From Mesostigma viride (lineage: Eukaryota > Streptophyta > Mesostigmatophyceae > Mesostigmatales > Mesostigmataceae), in contig RPFO01000296.1 of the NCBI GenBank assembly GCA_009746045.1, positions 1,357,775-1,421,774 of the forward strand: a stretch of 64,000 nucleotides of DNA, in the 5' to 3' direction. Below are positions 55,593 through 64,000 of the stretch, piece by piece (within the stretch, counting starts at the first letter, position 1; the number at the start of each line of letters is the position of its first letter). Position numbers and translations under genes: made by a program. Under the pieces are notes generated by a model. The model had not been told where the DNA came from and did no database searches. It saw only the letters and a program-made list of their open reading frames with translations.

Positions 55593-56780
55593 TCACACAA
55601 GCGCTACCGGCGCCGGCATGCCCCTGAGCCGGCTAATCTCCCCCTCCAGATCCGCCAGCTGGTGCTCCAGCTTGGACACCGCCTCCGCGACGCGCTGCCT
55701 CGCCTCCTTGAAAGCGTCCAGCTCCGCTCGCTCATCATGACTTTTGAAGCACGGCTGAAGCGCCACCATGGTGGGCGTACAGGCGACCGCCTCCTCCGAC
55801 TTGGCACCGGGAGTGTTCGCGGCAGCGAGAGCAAATGCATACGGGTCCTTGATCGCTGCCACTGAGGCCGCCCCCCCCCCGGCTGCAGCACCGGTAGTGC
55901 CTGCTGCACCTCCGCCAGAAGTACCTCCCGCACCTGCCCCACCCTCCCCGTCCCCAGCATTCACTGCATTCGCTGCTGCGTCCACCCCTCCCGGTGCCTG
56001 TGCGGGCTCCGATGACGTCGGGGCCAGCTTAGTCTCCGACGCCTCCCCCCCCTCGGTCTTGACCGCATTGTCGGTGTCCGTGCCGGCGGTTTCGGACGGC
56101 CCAGCTCCGCCTGCGGCGGCGGAGGATGCCGGAGGGAGGGGTTCCCCCGCACCGCTGGGGTTGTCCTCCGAGGGGTTCTCGGCCTTGACAGCAGGGGGGT
56201 TGGAGGCTGTGGTCTCGCCGTCGTCATCACCAGGGGTGACAGGGGGCGGCAGGGGGATGGCAGGGCGGGGGGTGTTCGCGAGGCCTGCCCGGTGGGCCAT
56301 CACGCGGTTGTAGAACGCCTCGGACGGCTCGAAGAAGACCAGCTCGTCATATTTCTCGGACACGACGGGCCGCTTGGTGTTGGGCGTGAAGCCCTCCTCC
56401 TTCGGATACAGCTGCAGGTGGTGGGAGAGCTCGAGCGGCTTCTCGCAGGCGTCGCTCGAGAAATGGATGGTGATGGCGATCTCGAACTCGCCCCACCCAG
56501 ACTCGGTGACCTGGAAGGGCGCCGCCTCGACGGACCTAGTCGGCTTGGCGAAGCTCGCGTGCAGCTGGAAGACGACCTTTTTTATGAAGTACGATATGTC
56601 GTCGTTGTCGGGGCTGCGGATGTATACGGTCCATCGGTGGGACCGGTACTCGTCCGCTTTCTTTCCCATCCAGAACGCAACGGTGCCATAGCAGATCGGA
56701 ATTACGAGTTCGGCTCCTTTGATCCGTTTTGCGGTCTTCTTACTGAGCTCGTCTGCCTTGCTGGCCTTATGCTTCTGCAT
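55593..56780 (-). CDS. YEATS-domain protein (GAS41/TAF14-like), intronless
   Basis: A single frame of 395 residues starts at the ATG at 56780 (upstream only a TTG is in frame). Residues about 24-130 form a YEATS domain: VIPICYGTVAF, HRWTVYIRSPDNDDISYFIK, VVFQLHASF, the hallmark TESGWGEFEIAITIHF, then LSHHLQLYP. YEATS domains read acetylated or crotonylated lysines on histone H3, and GAS41-type proteins work in SWR1/NuA4 or TFIID complexes in the nucleus. About 165-345 is Pro/Ala/Gly/Ser-rich linker. The C-terminus is a coiled coil (ARQRVAEAVSKLEHQLADLE), as in GAS41. It is convergent with ISS1 and is the only intact host gene here without introns. Confidence 0.93.
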   Translation of the reverse strand: MQKHKASKADELSKKTAKRIKGAELVIPICYGTVAFWMGKKADEYRSHRWTVYIRSPDNDDISYFIKKVVFQLHASFAKPTRSVEAAPFQVTESGWGEFEIAITIHFSSDACEKPLELSHHLQLYPKEEGFTPNTKRPVVSEKYDELVFFEPSEAFYNRVMAHRAGLANTPRPAIPLPPPVTPGDDDGETTASNPPAVKAENPSEDNPSGAGEPLPPASSAAAGGAGPSETAGTDTDNAVKTEGGEASETKLAPTSSEPAQAPGGVDAAANAVNAGDGEGGAGAGGTSGGGAAGTTGAAAGGGAASVAAIKDPYAFALAAANTPGAKSEEAVACTPTMVALQPCFKSHDERAELDAFKEARQRVAEAVSKLEHQLADLEGEISRLRGMPAPVALV

Positions 56781-57384
56781 CGCTGCGACCCACAATTACC
56801 ACCTTTGCCTTCTTAGCAGCTCACAAGTTTAAGCGGCCATTCACGGACGAATGCTTTCAAGCCAAGCCATCTCACCATACCATCACATCTTATCCTTTAA
56901 AGAGCTAGGGCTATTTCCAAAACTCGTGGTCAGCGTGGTCATGCTTCAAATGGTGCCCACGGTAATGTTGCGCCCAGGCCAAACTCAGGTAGCGTTGTAA
57001 AACCGGTGACGAGCAAGGACCGAGGCATGTAAGGACATCTGTGGCAGGAAAATCACGGTTCAGATTTCGTGAGTGAATGAATGAAAATGCGTGGGCGTGC
57101 ATGCTAAACGCGCATTGCAATAATATTTGCCCATTCCAGCATTCGGCACCTTCACGCGCAAATAACTCCCTTACTCCATAGCTCGCAAGTACGTACCAAA
57201 CTTCTGTCACACCAGCCACGCCCCGTCACGTGGGGACGCCGGGACGGCGTCGCGCTGCGTACTTTAAGCCAGGGAAAGCCACCAACAGCCAAGGAATGGC
57301 TGATACGTTTTTAACCGTATTTGTTATGTAGTAAAAGCCAGTAATAAATTATTTCACACTTCTGAACTTGCGAAGTGCCAATAT
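56781..57384. other. Upstream region of the YEATS gene
   Basis: It should contain the YEATS promoter and 5' UTR. No other gene or recognised element is seen. Confidence 0.4.
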
Positions 57385-57400
57385 GAATTGCGGCCCTTGG

Positions 57401-58913
57401 CAGCCACTCTTTTTTAATGACTTAATCACAGACGCTACTAACAAGCCCCTCGGCACTCTCCACGGACACAACCCGTATGATGGCCTTCTGCGCGCGTCAC
57501 CGCCGATTGTCAGGGTGCTGGACCTCTACCTGGGGCACGGCGCTGCGTATCGACGGCTCAGCTACGACGAGGTCAGCACTTGGGTCTCCCACATGCCCTC
57601 CCTGCAAGCGTGGCAAACTCTTATAAGTGCGATACCAGCTGCGTGGCATGCATTGATGACTGCCCCACGCAAGCCAATTATAACCGGCGACTGGGTTAGC
57701 TTCTACGCCGACGGAGTCACGCCTGCGTGCAAGGGTTTAGTCGTGACGGTTCTGCCACATGAGGGGCTCCAACTACAGCTGCTGGACGCTATTTCTGGCC
57801 ACAATGGGTGTCTGTATCAACTATCCACCTTATATGCGTACACGCCAGCTTCCCAGTGTCACCGCATACGCGTAGTCCCATGGTCTGTGCCAAGATCTTG
57901 CATGATCCAGCCGGACCCATTATCCCCGGTTGAGAGCACTACATGGCTACACGTGGGCAACACACGGCTCGATCTACTACATCTGGACCCGGTTGAATTT
58001 GGATGGGTCTTAACCAAGGGGGACATCAGAACCAGCAAATGTATCTTTGAGTACACCGCAGATTGGGGTTATGATATCTTGTTGCATACGTACCATCAGC
58101 CCCATCCGGGCCGAGCCCGCTGGGGAATACATTGGCCGGGCTACACTTGGGTTAAGATGATTACCCTGGCGGTAGACCACCCTCTCGTGGACCGCAGGGC
58201 CACTGATGTACAACACCTTTTGATGCATAGGGCGATAGGGGTCTGTGCTACGCTCCACGAGCGTTTTGGTCATGATGCATCATGCCTGTGCACGCACCCT
58301 AGTGAAACCATTGAGCACAGGTTTCTTTATTGTAATCTCCCTGGGGTTTGGACGTGGCTCATTAACATCTGGGCCGCATGGACGGCATCGCCACCCACTC
58401 TCCCAATCAGCGTGCGTACCATCATTTTCGGTATTGCTGGCACACCAGGGACCGAGCTTTCAGTTTCCCAAGCAGAATGGATATGGCTACGCACTACTAT
58501 GCTATACGCGATATGGACCATACGCAACGAGACCGTCTTTAAGGTCCGCGAGGAGTATACCCGCGGCGGCGTAGTCCGGCGCTTTATATACCTATGGAAT
58601 GCGGCTATGCGCCGCTACTGGCTGTTAGCTCAGGAACAACACAGGGTGTGGGACCCAGGGCCCAATAACGACAAGCCCAGCCCGCTCCAGCTTTTTCATG
58701 ATCTACTGGGCCGTAATCAGGTATTCACCAGTATGCCTCATGGCGACATTACTCAGGTCCAATGGCTTCCCTGGTCTAATAACGCGCCCTATTAGCCTTT
58801 CACCTGTCACCGCCACACGTGTGTGTGCCCACCTTCATTAGGATTCGCTGATACTCATTTCCCCTCTCACCTCTTTGGTCCATAATTGGCTAATAAAATA
58901 TACCCATTTCCCC
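57401..58913 (+). mobile_element. LINE-B copy 1, 5'-truncated
   Basis: The copy is flanked by a 16-bp target duplication GAATTGCGGCCCTTGG (57385-57400, 58914-58929). One intact frame runs to 58795 and encodes the C-terminal part of a non-LTR reverse transcriptase polyprotein. It includes a zinc-knuckle-like zf-RVT motif, CLCTHPSETIEHRFLYCNLP (C-C-H-C), and a Trp-rich tail. The 3' UTR ends in AATAAAATATACCCATTT. The first codons upstream of 57401 belong to the target, not the element. Confidence 0.85.
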
Positions 58914-58929
58914 GAATTGCGGCCCTTGG

Positions 58930-59574
58930 TCATGATGCATCATGCCTGTGCACGCACCCTAGTGAAACCATTGAGCACAGGTTTCTTTATTGTAATCTCC
59001 CTGGGGTTTGGACGTGGCTCATTAACATCTGGGCCGCATGGACGGCATCGCCACCCACTCTCCCAATCAGCGTGCGTACCATCATTTTCGGTATTGCTGG
59101 CACACCAGGGACCGAGCTTTCAGTTTCCCAAGCAGAATGGATATGGCTACGCACTACTATGCTATACGCGATATGGACCATACGCAACGAGACCGTCTTT
59201 AAGGTCCGCGAGGAGTATACCCGCGGCGGCGTAGTCCGGCGCTTTATATACCTATGGAATGCGGCTATGCGCCGCTACTGGCTGTTAGCTCAGGAACAAC
59301 ACAGGGTGTGGGACCCAGGGCCCAATAACGACAAGCCCAGCCCGCTCCAGCTTTTTCATGATCTACTGGGCCGTAATCAGGTATTCACCAGTATGCCTCA
59401 TGGCGACATTACTCAGGTCCAATGGCTTCCCTGGTCTAATAACGCGCCCTATTAGCCTTTCACCTGTCACCGCCACACGTGTGTGTGCCCACCTTCATTA
59501 GGATTCGCTGATACTCATTTCCCCTCTCACCTCTTTGGTCCATAATTGGCTAATAAAATATACCCATTTCCCCG
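58930..59574 (+). mobile_element. LINE-B copy 2, strongly 5'-truncated
   Basis: It is essentially identical to the last 645 bp of copy 1 (from 58270) and begins immediately after the target repeat. It ends in the same 3' UTR and is followed by AATTGCGGCCCTGGG. Confidence 0.85.
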
Positions 59575-59590
59575 AAATTGCGGCCCTGGG

Positions 59591-61000
59591 CCAATATGAA
59601 TTGCTGGACCTCTACCTGGGGCACGGCGCTGCGTATCGACGGCTCAGCTACGACGAGGTCAGCACTTGGGTCTCCCACATGCCCTCCCTGCAAGCGTGGC
59701 AAACTCTTATAAGTGCGATACCAGCTGCGTGGCATGCATTGATGACTGCCCCACGCAAGCCAATTATAACCGGCGACTGGGTTAGCTTCTACGCCGACGG
59801 AGTCACGCCTGCGTGCAAGGGTTTAGTCGTGACGGTTCTGCCACATGAGGGGCTCCAACTACAGCTGCTGGACGCTATTTCTGGCCACAATGGGTGTCTG
59901 TATCAACTATCCACCTTATATGCGTACACGCCAGCTTCCCAGTGTCACCGCATACGCGTAGTCCCATGGTCTGTGCCAAGATCTTGCATGATCCAGCCGG
60001 ACCCATTATCCCCGGTTGAGAGCACTACATGGCTACACGTGGGCAACACACGGCTCGATCTACTACATCTGGACCCGGTTGAATTTGGATGGGTCTTAAC
60101 CAAGGGGGACATCAGAACCAGCAAATGTATCTTTGAGTACACCGCAGATTGGGGTTATGATATCTTGTTGCATACGTACCATCAGCCCCATCCGGGCCGA
60201 GCCCGCTGGGGAATACATTGGCCGGGCTACACTTGGGTTAAGATGATTACCCTGGCGGTAGACCACCCTCTCGTGGACCGCAGGGCCACTGATGTACAAC
60301 ACCTTTTGATGCATAGGGCGATAGGGGTCTGTGCTACGCTCCACGAGCGTTTTGGTCATGATGCATCATGCCTGTGCACGCACCCTAGTGAAACCATTGA
60401 GCACAGGTTTCTTTATTGTAATCTCCCTGGGGTTTGGACGTGGCTCATTAACATCTGGGCCGCATGGACGGCATCGCCACCCACTCTCCCAATCAGCGTG
60501 CGTACCATCATTTTCGGTATTGCTGGCACACCAGGGACCGAGCTTTCAGTTTCCCAAGCAGAATGGATATGGCTACGCACTACTATGCTATACGCGATAT
60601 GGACCATACGCAACGAGACCGTCTTTAAGGTCCGCGAGGAGTATACCCGCGGCGGCGTAGTCCGGCGCTTTATATACCTATGGAATGCGGCTATGCGCCG
60701 CTACTGGCTGTTAGCTCAGGAACAACACAGGGTGTGGGACCCAGGGCCCAATAACGACAAGCCCAGCCCGCTCCAGCTTTTTCATGATCTACTGGGCCGT
60801 AATCAGGTATTCACCAGTATGCCTCATGGCGACATTACTCAGGTCCAATGGCTTCCCTGGTCTAATAACGCGCCCTATTAGCCTTTCACCTGTCACCGCC
60901 ACACGTGTGTGTGCCCACCTTCATTAGGATTCGCTGATACTCATTTCCCCTCTCACCTCTTTGGTCCATAATTGGCTAATAAAATATACCCATTTCCCCG
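59591..61000 (+). mobile_element. LINE-B copy 3, 5'-truncated
   Basis: It begins with CCAATATGAATTGC, a piece of the original 5' flank, then matches copy 1 from about 57518 to its end, with an intact frame to 60881. It is followed by TTTGCGGCCCTGGG. Confidence 0.85.
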
Positions 61001-61020
61001 AAAAAATTTGCGGCCCTGGG

Positions 61021-61199
61021 TCCCTGTGATGACTCAGGTCCACTGGCTTCCCTGGTCACATAACGCGCCCTATTAGCCCTTCACCTGTCACCTTCACACC
61101 CGTGTGTGACCATCTCATTTAGGATTCGCTGATACTCATTTCCCCTCTCACCTCTTTGGTCCATAATTGGCTAGTAAAAAATATACCCATTTCCCCGAT
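61021..61199 (+). mobile_element. LINE-B copy 4, 3' end only, diverged
   Basis: A short 3' fragment (ACTCAGGTCCACTGGCTTCC ... CCCATTTCCCCGA) with several differences from copies 1-3, so from another source copy. Confidence 0.8.
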
Positions 61200-61492
61200 T
61201 AATAGGAATGGCGGGAAATAGGAAAAACGAGGAAAACTTCGCAACATCGCAATATAGCCACCACCATAGCCATATTTATTTAACGTCCAGGCATTACGAC
61301 GAACGTGCCTCGATGAATCCTGTGGTGAAGAGATGAATCAGTAATAGGTCATAATATACGTTAGCCTGCGTGACTATCCCAATCAATACCTGGGAGAATG
61401 CGGCATTTCATTAGTGACAGGCGGGATTATTCTCATGCACGCAAATTAGCGTTGATCGAGTAGCGAGCTGGTTATTTCGTTTGGCCGCAAAC
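61200..61492. other. Intergenic, upstream of the last gene
   Basis: AT-rich start, then no clear signal; probably contains the promoter of the gene starting at 61493. Confidence 0.35.
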
Positions 61493-64000
61493 ATGGGGCT
61501 TATAGCCATCACTCCGAAAATGCGTCCACCGGACCCTATCGTCATCCACAGCATGTTCTCCCGTATGACGCTGGGTGACAAGCAGCGGGTAAGAACAATG
61601 GCTTGTGTGGGTGAATACGAAACCGGCGCTGCTGCCCTTGAAGCTTTCCCCACGTCGAAATATCACACCGCAAGTTAGAGCACAGCATCACGAGCACGTG
61701 TGAGGTTTGAGCTTGTAAGCATCTAGGTAATGATGAGCGTTTCAATTTTTTGTGGATGGTCCGAACATCGGTCGCTTGTCACTTTACAGTACCTCAGTTC
61801 CTTGGGGGAGGCTTCTACGGAGAAACTACTGCAAGGGAACGGCAATGGAGGAAATAACCACGGAATGCGTGGAGAAAGAGCACAGGTTCCTCCTCCGACA
61901 AGAAGGCCTCCGGGTTTTTCGAATAATAGTGGTCCTAACCGGCCAGGCAGTGATTTCCGCTCCAGGGAATTCGACGATCTCTTCCAACCAGCGGAGGCCA
62001 GACCGACCCCGCGTGTTGTGAATGACGCCGTATTACCGAATCCTGTTTCGAATCAGCACTTGAGGCAGCGGCCAGATCCGCCTGTAAGTTGAGCATCCGG
62101 TTGATGTCGAAAGTGACATAGAGTTTATCGTTGTTTGCATTCCAACCGGTGCCGCTCCAAACATGCATAGCTAGAGAGACTTCGTGCATTTCTCAGTTTA
62201 TGTTTGCGCCAAATTTTCTATTGTAATCCAAATTTGGAAAGTGGCAGTCACGCGTTATAACACTAGCCTTTTAGCTTTTACGCACAGATCCTGCCAATCT
62301 CAAAGGTTGAAAATAAACACTGGCAGTTTGTTGAGCCAGACATTATCCTGCATATTGGACAAGCATCGAGCTGAAGCTACCAGTTCCCTGAAATTGTAAA
62401 TGGAGGAGTAAGCAGGGAATTCACGCTAGGCATGGATGCGCTGTCATAATCGCTTTCATCCAAGCTGTCGTTTTTGGCAGCAAGGATGCATGTCTATCTT
62501 AAATTTACAAGAAATCTAAAATATCAAGAATGACGTCATGTCTACATCTACAATTTGACCAGGAATGACCAGGAATGCTCTTGTGTATATATGGTCCACT
62601 GACTCCACTCGTTGCCCCCTTGTTAACAAATGCAATGTGCTTGTCTCCAATGATATCATGGTGCCAGCCTCCTGGCATTCATGCTAGGAATACACTCAAT
62701 ACAGGTATCAGTGGCGGCCCGTCCTGTGAGCCGGTATCACGGCTGTCCCAAGCCAGCGGGACACAGCTTCGAAATCATCCACCGGACTCCTCCATACGAG
62801 AAGCACCCGTGACCAGCGTGCCTGAGGTAAGGACCAGAAGCCATGATAGGCTGGGAAAATGACCGCAAGGCATCCGATTTTGGAACGAGGAAAAGCTGGA
62901 ATATAGAAAAACTTGGAATCAGAAGATATGTACTATCATAATGACGTCCAGAAATGGTACTACGGAAATTTCTTATGTGTTTTTGTGCCAGAAAAGGAGC
63001 AGCAAATTCTAAGTATTCCTAGAGGAGACTCCTTTCGTATGCATGCTCTCCATTCTGTCTGCATCTTTGCAGCTGGAAACCTTAGTCACCTTCGGAGAGC
63101 AGGCTTAGATTACCTTACACTCCCAACCTGCTTTTTTTCAATGATCGCCTTTTATATTGTCGCCTTTCCATCGTCACTTTCCCTTGTACTTCCAACCTTC
63201 CACTCTCGTTTATGGTGCCTGACCAGCGCCTTGGCCCCCTCGATTAACTATATAACCTTTTTCCATACTGTTACCTAGCGTGGCCCACCACGCATGCTGC
63301 TGGCAACCGCATATCCTGTCAGCTCTGCATCCAGTTTCGCTGACGTTTGATATCTTGGTACTGCTGTCTGCTAATGAGGAGTCTGAGCCGATATAGGTTG
63401 TATCAATGCCTAGGCATATATAGATTGGTCTGCGTGACAACTGACAAGCAAGCGCTGCCTGGAGATGCAGCGGTTTGGACAATTATATCGTTGCCGTCAT
63501 ATCCCACCCTGAAGACCAATATCAAACACTGATGTCAGTGCAAATATAGATTCCCCTTATCCATTTCGCATGCTCACATCACAGGACGCAGCCAGGGAGG
63601 GTCCCCAGCAGATCCCCCTCTACCCCCTCTTCTCTCAACGGCCCAAGTCAGCACCTCCAATGCCGACAGGGGCACAGAACCCTGCGTTAGATAGGCCCGC
63701 TCGGCCCACCAGGGAGCCAGTGCCCCCTCATGGCAGCCCCCCGCCACCGAGAGGAGGGGCAAGTCCACCCGGGAGGCACCCAAGTCAAGCCACAACAGGG
63801 CAAGCCGACCAAGCCCAAGCCAGGGCAGGACAGGTCATAAGAGGCCAGGGCGGGACTAACCAAGCTAGGGCAGGCCCAGGTGGGGTAGGCGCCTCCGGGC
63901 CAGGCCAGGCCATCCCAGGGACGCGACAGGGTGGTGAACGGCCTGCTGATTCTGTGGCGAGGAATGTATTGGCCTCCGACGCAGCGGCTCCCGTGGCGAG
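61493..64000 (+). CDS. Unrecognised Pro/Gly-rich protein, partial (3' end beyond window)
   Basis: Proposed exons are 61493-61588 (MGLIAITPKMRPPDP... ending TLGDKQR), 61790-62083 (YLSSLGEASTEKLLQGNG..., donor GTAAGT), 62705-62826 (ISGGPSCEPVSRLSQ..., donor GTAAGG) and 63585 onward, open to 64000. The last exon is very rich in Pro, Gly, Arg and Gln (QATTGQADQAQARAGQ). Exons 1-2 and 3-4 join in phase. Exons 2 and 3 do not (phase 0 versus phase 1), so a short exon is probably missing between 62084 and 62704. No domain is recognised, and much of the product looks disordered. Confidence 0.55.

Noticed and set aside
55604..56816. Long + strand and alternative - strand frames over the YEATS gene
   Set aside because: Shadows of a GC-rich coding region. 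Only the frame from 56780 has the YEATS signature.

Overview
This window is nuclear DNA of a eukaryote, most likely a green alga. GC-rich exons are split by GT-AG introns. Short interstitial runs of the plant-type telomere repeat (TTTAGGG) occur in introns. The best-matching gene families are plant/algal: a VAS1/ISS1-type aminotransferase and a plant-type mitochondrial LpxD. A repeat-rich prasinophyte such as Cymbomonas would fit, but that is a guess. There are no operons, rRNAs or CRISPR arrays.

Layout: 1-2634 is unassigned DNA with small repeats. 2635-4975 is an acyl-CoA-binding-domain gene (+). 5640-7534 holds decayed LINE reverse transcriptase and LINE tails. 7535-22844 is a nest of mobile elements. 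There, two LINE copies share one target site, and the longer copy is split inside ORF1 by an 11.85-kb CACTA DNA transposon. The CACTA element carries a TNP2 transposase gene (-) and a divergent accessory gene (+). Two 1.34-kb TTAA-flanked, piggyBac-like non-autonomous elements sit in the CACTA element and in the LINE tail. 23340-24185 is another LINE fragment. 25480-37297 (-) is a nine-exon LpxD-like acyltransferase gene whose introns hold a LINE fragment and several minisatellites. 37617-41477 is a TA-flanked element with inverted ends. 41596-54961 (+) is a nine-exon aromatic aminotransferase gene, divergent from LPXD and also full of minisatellites. 55593-56780 (-) is an intronless YEATS-domain gene. 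57385-61200 is a tandem cluster of 5'-truncated LINE copies at one target. 61493-64000 (+) is the start of an unrecognised Pro/Gly-rich gene that runs off the window.

The most unusual signal is that exon edges of the host genes are 'echoed' in their own introns. A diverged copy of the last or first 10-60 bp of an exon, with its splice site, lies typically 40-240 bp into the neighbouring intron. I found this at about 20 junctions in the ACBP, LPXD and aminotransferase genes, and also at the 3' ends of LPXD and the YEATS gene. Spacings of 98-102 bp recur. In LPXD the 81-copy, 34-bp satellite appears to be an amplified descendant of one exon/donor junction. This points to intron growth by repeated local tandem duplication across splice sites. 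I noticed no such echoes in the CACTA genes.

The LPXD and ISS1/VAS1 exon models were built by hand from reading frame, splice phase and remembered family conservation. Every junction keeps frame, but none has been checked against RNA.
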